Notes: generated by a model from the sequence alone, not told the origin. Positions 6,814 through 18,183 are shown, numbered from the stretch's first letter. The stretch: DNA of 38,272 nt from an uncultured Bacteroidales bacterium (GCA_900318465.1 ONKQ01000039.1:1-38272); one strand, 5' to 3'. Translations and numbers: made by a program.

Positions 6814-9429
6814 TCACTCCACCACGATTTCATCCATAAAAATCCAAGAATCAAACCCCGCGCCGGGAAGACCATCGGGAAGTTTTCCGGGGTTCTTCAC
6901 AACGATGCGAAGCAGACGGGTGGAAATCGGTATCTCAAAACGCTCGCGGAAGGTGAAATTGCCCTCGCTGGTTACTTTGGTGGTAAGGGGGAAGGTGCCG
7001 CGCAGGGTGTAGTCTTTCCCGTTGTAGGAACCGTAAACTTGTATCGTGTCAGGGCGCAGAATCCAGTCGTGGGCGTTCACCAAGAAGCCGATATTCAATG
7101 CATTAACTTTCGTCCAAGTGCCCAAGTCGATTTCAATGTCGGCATCCGTGCCGTAGAAACCTTGCCAGCGTCCGTCTTTGTAGTCGTCGCCGCCGAGCGT
7201 ACCATCCACGAGGGCATTGTCGCCGCCGCCGGAATATTCGGGACGGTAGTTGCCTGCGGGGCTGTTCAACTGTTTCAGCCGTCCCATTGCCTTGTGGTAG
7301 CAGAAATAACGCTCGGCGCAAATCGGCTCGCCCACCTCATTGAAGCAAGCCGCCTTCACGATGCAAGGCCGCTCCAAAACGATGGGGCTTTGATAGATGG
7401 AATCATTTGGCGTAACTTCTTTTCCGTCAAGGGTATAACGGATTTCCTTGTCACAGAAAATGGTTTTCAAAGCAATGGCAGTGTGACCTTTTTCATTGGT
7501 TGTGGTTTCGATAAACGGCAGATATTCAAGTTGTTGCAGTTCGCGTGCAATGTCATCGTATTTCTTCAAATTGACATCCAACCAATATGGGCGGCTTTCG
7601 ATGTTCCATACTTTGACATATTCTTTCTTTAATTGATGAAGGTGCCACAACAATCCATTTATCATGTGCTGACTGAAATCAACGTTTTCCTCTGTTGGAT
7701 CATTGTATGTTTTGTATAATTGACAACGCGCAATATTGCGGAGGGTACACCATTTCATTCGCATAATCGAATAGATGGCATTGTCTATCATGCCCCTGTT
7801 TTTTTTGATTTTTTCGACCGTAGCCCATTCAATTAGTTCTAAACGATCCAGTTTTTCAAAAAGTAATTGGTTGGCCTTCTTAGTGGAATCAGTGATTTGA
7901 GATGGGTAAAAAGGAGTGATATGTTCAGTCAATGCGCTAAACTTACCGATGTCGTCAATTTTGGAGATTTCGGAGATGCTGTCAAGATAGTTGATAAATG
8001 TGTCAGAGGTGCTTCCAAAGAAATGGTTGGCAAAGTTGGTTTCGGTATTGCGTTCATCGGTGGAAACCGCATTCCAGCTCATCTCAGCACCCAGAGCCAA
8101 TCCATATAACGCACTGTTAATCAACGACTCGCCAAAGTCATCCCAGCAGGTGTTGATGACACCCAAAGCACCGTTTTTGTAACCGTCGCGGCAAAGGTTG
8201 CTGATGTTCTTTCTGAACTCGTAATGCTTAGGCCAAACCCGTTCCGAAAGGCTCACGCCAGGCGCGACGAAAAAACTCCGCCCCGATTCTTTGTAAGGTT
8301 TCAGGAAGTCGTCGAAATCGTTTTTGTCCACATAACTCCACGCGATGAGGAAAATGTCGTCATCCAAATTCTCAAGGATTTCGGGGTGCTGGTCGGCAAT
8401 GTCGCCCCACATCATCACACGCTTGCGATAGGGGCGAAGCATCCGATTGACGCGGTTAATATGCTGGTAATAAACCTTTTCAGCGCCGATGGAATCAACG
8501 TATGCTTTGGCATAGCCTTGGCCAAGGCTTTCGGTTTCGTCGCAATTGATGTTGAAATAGGGTGACTTGTAGGCATTTGCTACCTCGCGAAGATGGTCTT
8601 CGAGGAATTGATAGGTTTCCTCTTTGGCGGGGTTGAGGTTCCATTTTGTGTCGGCCAAATGGCTGTAGAACGGGTTGCATAGAATCTCCTCAAAATGCCC
8701 AAAACATTGCTGATTGCCAATGATTTGGATGTGATACGGCCTGCAAAACTCCTCCAATTCCTTGATTTCCTCGGCAGTGAAGGCGTCGGTGGGGGCAATG
8801 TCGGGGTGGCATTGGGTCTTGAAGGTGTGTTCGGTGTAGAGCGAGAACGCATTGAGCTTGCACTCAGCCATTTGCGGGATGAGGCGCTTCAAATAATCCA
8901 TACTGACGATGGGTCCTCGGCTGATGTCGTCTTGCCAAGCGCGAATCTTGAAGTTGGGCCAGTCGGTGATGGTCATGCAGGGGAGGGCGATCTCGTTTCC
9001 CTTGCTTTGCAGGAAGGCGTATCGGTAGAGTTGTTTGAGGCTTTGCGTGGCGTAGAAAAGTCCCGTGTTGGTTGTGGCTTCCATTCTCACAAAGTTAGGA
9101 TTGATGGTCAGGCGGTAGGCTTGGTCCTCGTTTTCGCTGATGCCGAGGTGGTCGGTCTTGATGAGTTCGATGAAGTGTTTGCCCTTGACGGTGCCTCTCG
9201 CAAATTGCAGCGGCTTGCCGTTGATTTGGTCAAGGTCTTTCCGTAACATGGTCACAATTTGGCTGATTTCGGTGTCGGAGGCATCGTAAGCTAAAACTAC
9301 ATCGTTGTCCCAAATGAATTGGCCTTCATGGGTTTTCACTTGTTGTGGGGTGGGAAGGATGTGGATATTTTGTGCCAATCCGCATACAGTCAGAAAGATA
9401 CAGCTGATAAAAATGAATATTTTTTTCAT
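6814..9429 (-). CDS. Beta-N-acetylhexosaminidase (GH20), exported
   Basis: 871 residues from the ATG at 9429, which directly begins the signal peptide MKKIFIFISCIFLTVCGLAQ; an upstream in-frame extension to 9477 lacks export features. Domain order: GH20b-type N-terminal domain (about 22-150); GH20 barrel (about 155-500) with the hallmark Asp297-Glu298 pair in NCDET, which stabilises the oxazolinium intermediate and donates the proton; a helical region; a chitobiase C-terminal-like beta domain (about 650-715, RYTLDGKEVTP); and a discoidin/F5-8 type C-like domain (about 730-871, IDLGTW...). It should release terminal GlcNAc or GalNAc from glycans or peptidoglycan fragments in the periplasm or at the surface. 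It has its own promoter in the gap after the upstream minus-strand gene, so it need not be co-transcribed. The central part (about 7.6-8.2 kb) looks more AT-rich than both ends. Confidence 0.9.
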   Translation of the reverse strand: MKKIFIFISCIFLTVCGLAQNIHILPTPQQVKTHEGQFIWDNDVVLAYDASDTEISQIVTMLRKDLDQINGKPLQFARGTVKGKHFIELIKTDHLGISENEDQAYRLTINPNFVRMEATTNTGLFYATQSLKQLYRYAFLQSKGNEIALPCMTITDWPNFKIRAWQDDISRGPIVSMDYLKRLIPQMAECKLNAFSLYTEHTFKTQCHPDIAPTDAFTAEEIKELEEFCRPYHIQIIGNQQCFGHFEEILCNPFYSHLADTKWNLNPAKEETYQFLEDHLREVANAYKSPYFNINCDETESLGQGYAKAYVDSIGAEKVYYQHINRVNRMLRPYRKRVMMWGDIADQHPEILENLDDDIFLIAWSYVDKNDFDDFLKPYKESGRSFFVAPGVSLSERVWPKHYEFRKNISNLCRDGYKNGALGVINTCWDDFGESLINSALYGLALGAEMSWNAVSTDERNTETNFANHFFGSTSDTFINYLDSISEISKIDDIGKFSALTEHITPFYPSQITDSTKKANQLLFEKLDRLELIEWATVEKIKKNRGMIDNAIYSIMRMKWCTLRNIARCQLYKTYNDPTEENVDFSQHMINGLLWHLHQLKKEYVKVWNIESRPYWLDVNLKKYDDIARELQQLEYLPFIETTTNEKGHTAIALKTIFCDKEIRYTLDGKEVTPNDSIYQSPIVLERPCIVKAACFNEVGEPICAERYFCYHKAMGRLKQLNSPAGNYRPEYSGGGDNALVDGTLGGDDYKDGRWQGFYGTDADIEIDLGTWTKVNALNIGFLVNAHDWILRPDTIQVYGSYNGKDYTLRGTFPLTTKVTSEGNFTFRERFEIPISTRLLRIVVKNPGKLPDGLPGAGFDSWIFMDEIVVE

Positions 9430-9445
9430 GGATGGAAAGTTTTGG

Positions 9446-9453
9446 CAAAAATA
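9446..9453 (-). promoter_or_regulatory. -7 promoter element for the GH20 gene
   Basis: On the minus strand TATTTTTG (9453-9446) lies 17 bp before the ATG at 9429. A TTG at 9477-9475 is 21 bp upstream, slightly longer than the usual 19-bp spacer, just before the stop codon of the preceding gene. Confidence 0.6.
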
Positions 9454-9478
9454 GGAATAAAAAGCATTGGGCCGCAAG

Positions 9479-10273
9479 TCAGTACTTGTTGAAACGCGAC
9501 CCCCAGCTGTAGGAGAGATGCAGTGTGAGATAGAGCCAAGGATTGCGCTGCCCGTCCATGATTGGAGCGCCTAAAGGGAAACCCTCGGCGATAGCTTTCA
9601 CGTTGACGGCTTGCACATGGGTGCGCGATCGACCAAACTCGAAACTGAGCCCTATTGAAGCATAAACGCCTGGCGAGAGTTTGGTCTGATTGAGGCCCTT
9701 CGTAAAGGAAGCTTTGCCGACAATGTCAACCCATTGGTCTTTTTGGTCAAAGGTCTGTTCTTCAACGATTTCTTCATAACCTGTGCTGGTTGGCGCATAT
9801 ACGACAACATAGTAATAATAGGGTTTCAGCAAGGCCAAAGAAGCTCCACCAGCGTAGGTCCAGCGGGTTTCCACGCCGCCCCAATACGGCTTGCCATAGA
9901 TGCGTCGCTCTTCACCATATCCGAAACGGACGACATAGGCACTGTTGAGTTTTCCGTAAATATAAGGCTTTGTGTAATAAGTCGATACGTTTACGGTTTT
10001 GATTTCTTTCAAGGCGTGAAGTGAAATGACTTCTGCCTCCCAGTGGGTTGTGCGATTGATGGTTCTGATGCGTCCTATCTCGAAGCCCGCACCAAACCCC
10101 TGCGAATGGATAGCCAAATGGGTTGTATTTTGGTGGCTGTAGACGATTCGCTCCTCAAGAGGCTTGCCGTCATCGGATTGAATGTCAATCTCTTGCGCAT
10201 CCAATAAAAAAGCATACGCTCCGAAAAGCGTGAGCATAGCGATACGCAACACGGACCTCAAGTGAGCATTCAT
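9479..10273 (-). CDS. Putative outer-membrane beta-barrel-like envelope protein
   Basis: 264 residues, family not recognised. An N-terminal hydrophobic stretch (MLTLFGAYAFLLDAQ) fits a signal peptide ending near residue 27. The rest consists of alternating polar/aromatic segments rich in Tyr, Gly and Trp (GGASLALLKPYYYYVVVY, SPGVYASIGLSFEFG, PWLYLTLHLSYSWGSRF), as seen in small outer-membrane barrels. It starts 22 nt after the stop codon of the tiny lipoprotein gene on the same strand, so the two are likely one envelope operon. A barrel fold is inferred from pattern only. Confidence 0.6.
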   Translation of the reverse strand: MNAHLRSVLRIAMLTLFGAYAFLLDAQEIDIQSDDGKPLEERIVYSHQNTTHLAIHSQGFGAGFEIGRIRTINRTTHWEAEVISLHALKEIKTVNVSTYYTKPYIYGKLNSAYVVRFGYGEERRIYGKPYWGGVETRWTYAGGASLALLKPYYYYVVVYAPTSTGYEEIVEEQTFDQKDQWVDIVGKASFTKGLNQTKLSPGVYASIGLSFEFGRSRTHVQAVNVKAIAEGFPLGAPIMDGQRNPWLYLTLHLSYSWGSRFNKY

Positions 10274-10294
10274 GGCTCCCGATGCATAGGTGCG

Positions 10295-10426
10295 TTAATA
10301 GCGCGTCTCTTTTACGTATTTTTGCGATTCGCCGTAGGCCGGGCAGCTCTTGTTTGATCCGCAAGATGTCATGATAATGCCTGATACAAAGGCGATTAGC
10401 AATGCGATGGCAACTCTTCTCTTCAT
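10295..10426 (-). CDS. Small lipoprotein, 43 residues
   Basis: A short gene: ATG at 10426, TAA at 10297-10295. The product begins MKRRVAIALLIAFVSGIIMT and has a lipobox-like IMTSC with Cys22, then GSNKSCPAYGES and a charged tail ending ETRY. Basic residues, hydrophobic core and lipobox Cys predict lipid attachment after signal peptidase II cleavage, leaving a mature part of only about 22 residues. Small Cys-Pro-rich lipoproteins of this look are common in Bacteroidota; the function is unknown. It is first in a probable operon with the envelope protein 22 nt downstream and is divergent from ung. Confidence 0.75.
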   Translation of the reverse strand: MKRRVAIALLIAFVSGIIMTSCGSNKSCPAYGESQKYVKETRY

Positions 10427-10445
10427 TTGAATGAAATTTGGTTTG

Positions 10446-10453
10446 CAAATTAA
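10446..10453 (-). promoter_or_regulatory. Candidate -7 element for the small lipoprotein gene
   Basis: On the minus strand TTAATTTG (10453-10446) has one mismatch to TAnnTTTG and lies 19 bp before the ATG at 10426. No convincing -33 TTG is seen. Confidence 0.35.
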
Positions 10454-10478
10454 CGGAATTTTATTGGAATTATTATCC

Positions 10479-10486
10479 TATCTTTG
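10479..10486 (+). promoter_or_regulatory. -7 promoter element for ung
   Basis: TATCTTTG fits TAnnTTTG exactly and ends 17 bp before the ung ATG at 10504. A TTG at 10464-10466 is too close for the usual 19-bp spacer, so the -33 part is unclear. Confidence 0.6.
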
Positions 10487-10503
10487 CGGAAATTTTTTGA
10501 GTC

Positions 10504-11184
10504 ATGCAAATCCGAAAACCCGACATCGATGAAAGTTGGTACCAAGTGCTGCAACCGCAGTTTGAGGCACCGTATTTCTCCGACCTCAAGTCATTCCTCG
10601 TCAACGAGAAACGGCAATATGCCGTTTTTCCTCCTGGGCCATTGATTTTCAACGCGTTCAATCTTACGCCTTTTGATAAGGTGAAGGTTGTGATTCTCGG
10701 CCAAGACCCATATCATGGCCCTGGCCAAGCGCATGGCCTTTCATTTTCGGTGCCCGATGGCGTTCCATTTCCGCCGAGCTTGCAAAACATTTTCAAGGAA
10801 TTGCATGACGATGTCGGCATGGCCATTCCGCGTTCTGGAAATCTTGAGAAGTGGGCGCGAGAGGGTGTGTTGCTGCTCAACGCTTCACTGACAGTGAGGG
10901 CTGGACAGGCGGCTTCGCACTCGCATCACGGCTGGGAACAGTTCACTGATGCGGCCATCCGCGCCTTGTCGGAACAACGGGAACACCTTGTATTCATCCT
11001 TTGGGGCAACTACGCCATCGCCAAGCAAGCCTTGATTGACCCGTTTAAACACTTGATTTTGAAATCGGTACACCCGTCTCCACTTTCCGCAAGCCGTGGC
11101 TTCTTCGGTTGCCACCATTTCTCGCAAACGAACAGATATTTGGAGAATCATGGCATCACGCCTATTGATTGGAGTTTAAACTAA
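10504..11184 (+). CDS. ung: Uracil-DNA glycosylase, family 1
   Basis: 226 residues, the normal size. It removes uracil from DNA as the first step of base-excision repair. The water-activating motif GQDPYHG has catalytic Asp68, the uracil-binding segment NAFNLTPF precedes it, and the minor-groove intercalation loop HPSPLSA starts at His190. The family region around [10 protein letters not shown] is intact. It has its own promoter and is divergent from the lipoprotein gene. The next gene, rdgB, also keeps abnormal bases out of DNA, 103 nt downstream on the same strand. Confidence 0.97.
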   Translation: MQIRKPDIDESWYQVLQPQFEAPYFSDLKSFLVNEKRQYAVFPPGPLIFNAFNLTPFDKVKVVILGQDPYHGPGQAHGLSFSVPDGVPFPPSLQNIFKELHDDVGMAIPRSGNLEKWAREGVLLLNASLTVRAGQAASHSHHGWEQFTDAAIRALSEQREHLVFILWGNYAIAKQALIDPFKHLILKSVHPSPLSASRGFFGCHHFSQTNRYLENHGITPIDWSLN

Positions 11185-11188
11185 GTAC

Positions 11189-11216
11189 ACGCTTTGCCTC
11201 ATTGCAAGCGAAGCGT
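11189..11216 (+). terminator. Weak hairpin after ung
   Basis: ACGCTT at 11189-11194 pairs with AAGCGT at 11211-11216, and TGC/GCA extends the stem with a bulge. It starts 5 nt after the ung stop codon and is followed by TAAAA rather than a T-run, so termination is only a possibility. Confidence 0.3.
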
Positions 11217-11287
11217 TAAAACCTAATTGTTTGGATTGTTTCGTCGTTTTTCCACGCAATGGCGTGAAACGACAAAAAGATTAAAGA

Positions 11288-11863
11288 ATGAAACAGATAG
11301 TATTTGCGACAAATAACAAAAATAAACTGCGCGAGATGCGCGAAATCATGGAAGGCCTTTATGAGGTGCTGAGCCTCGAAGATATTGGCTGCCATGAGGA
11401 AATCATTGAGGATGCCGACACCATCGAAGGCAACGCAAAAATCAAGGCGGACTTTGTGACGAACAAGTTCCACGTGGACTGTTTCGCCGACGATACGGGC
11501 CTTGAAGTAGAAACCTTGGGTGGTGCTCCTGGCGTGTATTCGGCGCGATATGCGGGTGAGCATTGTAGCTATCAGGACAATGTGAACAAGATGCTAACTG
11601 CGATGAAAGGCCAAACCAACCGTAAGGCGGCGTTCCGCACTGCTATTGCCTTGAACCTCAACGGGAAATTCTATCTCTTTGAAGGTCGATGCGATGGACA
11701 AATCACTGAAACGCAACGTGGTACAGAAGGTTTCGGCTATGATCCAATATTCCAGCCCGACGGTTATGACCAGACCTTTGCAGAACTGGGCCACGAAGTG
11801 AAAAATGCCATCAGTCACCGTGGCCGCGCCACGCAGAAACTGATAGCGTTTCTCAAGGAACAA

Positions 11864-11869
<6 letters not shown>
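11288..11869 (+). CDS. rdgB: XTP/dITP diphosphatase (RdgB/HAM1 family)
   Basis: 193 residues, the normal size. It hydrolyses non-canonical purine triphosphates (XTP, ITP, dITP) to monophosphates plus pyrophosphate, keeping deaminated purines out of nucleic acids. The N-terminal substrate motif FATNNKNKLREM and the catalytic acidic motif ADDTGLEV (Asp68/Asp69) are present, followed by GVYSARYAG and the C-terminal FGYDPIF and SHRGRA motifs. No clear promoter was seen in the 103 nt after ung. Its last 6 nt overlap the end of the convergent uvrA gene. Confidence 0.96.
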
Positions 11870-14828
<2,959 letters not shown>

Positions 14829-14836
<8 letters not shown>

Positions 14837-15815
14837 CAACGTTCCTCATTGGTTTGTGTGTCTCCGCATATTTCCCCGTCGGGATTTTTATATCGTAACT
14901 TTTTCCCGCCGAAACTGTCAATGAGTTCGAGCGTAGCCAAGGGTTGAAATACTTCAGCATTTTGTAATTCGTCCCTTGCTCAAAGGCGAAATCCATCAAA
15001 TTGTGAATCGACTCAGTGACGGTGACGGTCTTGTATTCGTAGGGACGGTACCAGCCGTTGTCCCCGATTTGGAAGCCGTATTTTTCGGGGTTTTCGGTGA
15101 TGAGTTTCAAGGCAAGAATACGGTAAACATAGCGTTGCGTCTCCTCGGGCAGCAACATGTCGAAATAGGAATCCACACGCTGGTCGTCCATCGTCCTTGA
15201 AATGCGTCCATTGCCGCAGTTGAAAGCTGCTGCCGCTGAGATCCAACTGCCGAACTTTCGGTAGGAATCCTTCAAATACTTGCAGGCCGCAACGGTTTCT
15301 TTTTCAACATTGTAGCGCATATCCACCTCTCTGTTGATTTCGAGGTTGTATTCCTTTCCAGTGCCTTCTAAAAATTGCCAAAAACCGACTGCTTTTGAAG
15401 GCGAAACGGCATTGGTCAGTTCGCTCTCAATCATGGCCAAATACTTGAAATCCTCAGGCAGACCGTATTGCTCCATGATGGGTTCCATGACGGGGAACCA
15501 TCGCGTAGTGCGCTTCAACTGCAATAAGGTGGTGGAGTGCCTATATGTGTTGATCAATAGTTCCCTTTCCAACCGCTCGCGGACATAGAACAGGTGCAAC
15601 GGCACTTCCTCGCCGCAAAACTCCATTGTTTCAGGCAGTTCGATGTCGTGCGCGATATGGTCGATGCGGTCGAAAGCAAGGTATTCACGTTCCGTTCCCT
15701 CGTATTCTTCCAACTGCTCTTCGTTGGATTGGGCTGGCAATAAGGTGATGGCTGCGGTCACACCTATTAATATAATAGCCATGCCGCAGGCCAAGAGAAT
15801 GTTTCTTGTTCTCAT
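14829..15815 (-). CDS. Lytic transglycosylase (GH23, MltD-like) with degenerate LysM-like tail
   Basis: 328 residues from the ATG at 15815; a TTG-led extension to 15836 runs into repeat-like DNA and is unlikely. An N-terminal membrane or signal segment (about 8-30, [20 protein letters not shown]) exports the protein. The SLT domain spans about 100-250: catalytic Glu130 in AMIESEL, then [11 protein letters not shown] and [12 protein letters not shown], the usual GH23 blocks. The C-terminal 60 residues ([13 protein letters not shown]...[10 protein letters not shown]) resemble a LysM-type peptidoglycan-binding repeat. It cleaves glycan strands to 1,6-anhydromuropeptides for wall remodelling. Its stop codon overlaps the start of uvrA by 8 nt, suggesting translational coupling of two unrelated functions. 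Confidence 0.9.
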
Positions 15816-15870
15816 ATCGCAAATTTCAAATTTCAAGATTTTATTATTTCAAGATTGGCTTTTAGCTTTT

Positions 15871-15918
15871 AGCCGTTAGCTGTTAGCTCGGCAGCAACTT
15901 AGCTTACAGCTTATGGCT
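15871..15918. repeat. Imperfect inverted repeat of TTAGCT-like words after rfbC
   Basis: The arms 15871-15888 and 15901-15918 match in 15 of 18 positions as reverse complements, around a 12-nt loop. Both arms consist of iterated words (GTTAGCT, GCTTAT), and the left side is preceded by GGCTTTTAGCTTTT (from 15857). The array begins 18 nt after the rfbC stop codon and lies upstream of the transglycosylase gene. Nearby 15819-15856 has repeated TTTCAA words. Confidence 0.75.
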
Positions 15919-15935
15919 TATACCTCACTAGTGAA

Positions 15936-16478
15936 TCAAAACGGCGTGACAAAGTCCTTGAACATCGGCGAAACCTTGTCCTTTTCAGAAAGAATCGGGT
16001 TTTCGATGTCCCATTTGATGTTCAAGTCGGGGTCGTTCCAACGGATGCTGCCTTCTGAGGCTTTGTTGTAGACATTGGTGCACTTGTAAGTGAACACCGA
16101 ATGGTCCTCCAAACAGACGAATCCGTGTGCGAAACCTTCAGGAATCCAGTACATGAATTTGTTTGCTTCAGTCAGGATGACCGACTCCCATTGTCCGTAG
16201 GTGGGTGAGCCTTTTCTTATGTCGACGGCCACATCCATCACGGCACCCTTCACCACGCGCACCAATTTGCCTTGTGCGAAAGGAGGTTTTTGGAAATGCA
16301 AACCACGCAACACACCCTTCATCGACTGCGACTCGTTGTCTTGCACGAAATTCATCTCCAAGCCATGCTCAGCGAAACGCTCCTTATTGTAACTCTCAAA
16401 GAAATAGCCACGCTCGTCCGAAAAAACATCCGGTTTGATGACCAACAAGTCTTTGATTTTTGTCTCTATGATTTCCAT
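15936..16478 (-). CDS. rfbC: dTDP-4-dehydrorhamnose 3,5-epimerase
   Basis: 180 residues, normal size. It epimerises C3 and C5 of dTDP-4-keto-6-deoxyglucose in dTDP-L-rhamnose synthesis for surface polysaccharide. The cupin signature is clear: DERGYFFESY near the N-terminus, catalytic His61 in RGLHFQ, GKLVRVVKGAVMDVAVDIRKGS, IPEGFAHGF, and the catalytic Tyr region FTYKCTNVY. The ATG at 16478 is the only sensible start. The partner genes rfbA, rfbB and rfbD are not in the window, so this is an orphan copy here. It lies 102 nt after lpdA, separated by an inverted repeat. Confidence 0.96.
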   Translation of the reverse strand: MEIIETKIKDLLVIKPDVFSDERGYFFESYNKERFAEHGLEMNFVQDNESQSMKGVLRGLHFQKPPFAQGKLVRVVKGAVMDVAVDIRKGSPTYGQWESVILTEANKFMYWIPEGFAHGFVCLEDHSVFTYKCTNVYNKASEGSIRWNDPDLNIKWDIENPILSEKDKVSPMFKDFVTPF

Positions 16479-16489
16479 GGTAATCTAAA

Positions 16490-16582
16490 TTCGGAATTAT
16501 GAATTCGGAATGCGGAATAGGTGCAAAGCCCAGCGTCGCATCGCGATATTCCGCATTCATCATTCCGTATTCCGCATTAATT
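16490..16582. repeat. Inverted repeat of ATTCCGCATT-like words between lpdA and rfbC
   Basis: GAATGCGGAAT at 16508-16518 and its exact complement at 16548-16558 form the inner stem around a 29-nt centre. Outwards both arms continue with iterations of the same word (AATTCGGAAT on the left, CATTCCGTATTCCGCATT on the right), about 22 of 29 positions complementary overall. The right arm reaches the lpdA stop codon, so it starts right at that gene's 3' end. Confidence 0.8.
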
Positions 16583-17972
16583 AAAGGTGCACACATTCGT
16601 TAAATGCTGCCGCCGCCGCTTCCATAATGCCTTCCGACATGGTGGGGTGGGGGAACACAGCATGAATAATATCCTCGCCCTTGGCGCCCAGCTCGCGGCA
16701 TAGCACAGCCGAGGCCACCATTTCAGTCACATTGTCGCCGACCATGTGGCAGCCAAGCCAGTCGCCGGTCTTTGCATCGAAGACGACCTTGATGAAGCCG
16801 TCGCGGTTGCCGGCAGCGGTGGCCTTGCCCGAAGCGGTGAAGGGGAACTTGCCGATTTTCACCTCATAGCCCGCAGCGATGGCCTTGGCCTCACTCAAGC
16901 CGACGGAGGCGATTTCGGGCGTGGTGTAGGTGCAGCCGGGGATGTTGGCGTAGTTCAGCGGCTTGGGATTCAGGCCGCAAAGCTTTTCCACGCAGATGAT
17001 GGCTTCGTGGTCGGCCTTGTGTGCTAATGCTGGACCGTGTACGATGTCGCCGATGGCATAGATGCCCGGCACATTGGTACGGTACCATTCGTCGACATTA
17101 ATCTTTCCGCGTTCAGTATTGATTCCAAGTTCCTCAAGGCCGAGGTTGTCGATGTTGGTCTGAACGCCCACGGCGCTGAGAACGATGTCGGCCTCCACGG
17201 TCTTCTCGCCCTTCTTGGTGGCGATGGTACACACGCACTTCTCGCCAGTGGTGTCGACGTGCGTCACCGAGGCTTCGGTCATCACCGTCATCTTCAGTTT
17301 CTTGAAGGCACGTTCCACTTGCTTGGAAACTTCCTCGTCTTCATTCGGGACAACGTTTGGCAAAAATTCCACCAATGTGACCTTTACACCCATTGAGGTA
17401 AAGAAGAAGGCGAATTCCGAACCAATAGCACCCGAACCAACCACCACCATGCTTTCGGGCAGTTTGTCCAAGACCAATGCCTGACGGTAGCCGATAATTT
17501 TCTTGCCGTCGATGGGAAGGGCTGGCAGTTCGCGCACTCTCGAACCCGTAGCCAAAATAATGTCGTCGGCTTCATAAAGGGTGACATTGCTTTCGGCATC
17601 GGTCACTTCCACCTGTTTGTCGGCAGTCAGCTTGCCGTAGCCGGCAATGACTTCCACGTTGTTTTTCTTGAAGAGGTATTGCACGCCCTTGCTCATGGTG
17701 TCGGCCACGCCGCGGCTACGTGCCACGACGGCTTCCATGTCGGGTTTCACTTCGCCTTCCACCTTGATACCGTAGTTCTCGGCGTGATTAATATAAGTGT
17801 AGACCTGTGCGCTTTTCAGCAAAGCTTTGGTGGGGATGCAGCCCCAGTTGAGGCAGATACCGCCCACTTCGGCCTTCTCGACCACGGCCACTTTCTTGCC
17901 AAGTTGTGATGCTCTGATGGCAGCCACATAGCCCCCGGGGCCGCTGCCGATAACGATGATGTCGTATTTCAT
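16581..17972 (-). CDS. lpdA: Dihydrolipoyl dehydrogenase
   Basis: 463 residues. This FAD flavoenzyme reoxidises dihydrolipoamide with NAD+; it is the E3 component of 2-oxo acid dehydrogenases and of the glycine cleavage system. Visible features are the FAD-binding GSGPGGYVAAIRA (residues 9-21), the redox disulfide Cys40/Cys45 in GGICLNWGC, the NAD-binding GSGAIGSEFA, the second FAD segment GIYAIGDI, and the active-site His-Glu pair in HPTMSE near the C-terminus. The ATG at 17972 is preferred over an in-frame TTG two codons upstream. No E1 or E2 genes are nearby, so the partner complex is not revealed. A weak -7-like AATCTTTG (18009-18002) may drive it. Confidence 0.96.
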   Translation of the reverse strand: MKYDIIVIGSGPGGYVAAIRASQLGKKVAVVEKAEVGGICLNWGCIPTKALLKSAQVYTYINHAENYGIKVEGEVKPDMEAVVARSRGVADTMSKGVQYLFKKNNVEVIAGYGKLTADKQVEVTDAESNVTLYEADDIILATGSRVRELPALPIDGKKIIGYRQALVLDKLPESMVVVGSGAIGSEFAFFFTSMGVKVTLVEFLPNVVPNEDEEVSKQVERAFKKLKMTVMTEASVTHVDTTGEKCVCTIATKKGEKTVEADIVLSAVGVQTNIDNLGLEELGINTERGKINVDEWYRTNVPGIYAIGDIVHGPALAHKADHEAIICVEKLCGLNPKPLNYANIPGCTYTTPEIASVGLSEAKAIAAGYEVKIGKFPFTASGKATAAGNRDGFIKVVFDAKTGDWLGCHMVGDNVTEMVASAVLCRELGAKGEDIIHAVFPHPTMSEGIMEAAAAAFNECVHL

Positions 17973-18037
17973 ATTCAAGTATTTAATGATGATTTAATAT
18001 TCAAAGATTTAAAATTAAAAATTCAAAAGTTCTGGTC

Positions 18038-18163
18038 TTAGTTTTCTGCTTTTCGCTTTTCTTTTCTCTCGCTAATCCGTTTAATAACCTTGAGCAAAAT
18101 CGCCCAAAGCGAGAAAAACGCCACTACTCCAAGTGCCCAATGGATGATTAACTCGATAACCAT
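18038..18163 (-). CDS. Putative 41-residue single-pass membrane protein
   Basis: ATG at 18163, TAA at 18040-18038. The product begins MVIELIIHWALGVVAFFSLW, continues AILLKVIKRI, and ends with a strongly basic tail (SERKEKRKAEN). This fits one transmembrane helix (about 4-25) with a cytoplasmic positive tail. An excellent promoter (TACCTTTG, 18191-18184) lies 20 bp upstream, which supports real expression. Family not recognised. It is immediately upstream of lpdA on the same strand. Confidence 0.6.
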   Translation of the reverse strand: MVIELIIHWALGVVAFFSLWAILLKVIKRISERKEKRKAEN

Positions 18164-18183
18164 TTTGCTTCTGTTTGCGGGTG

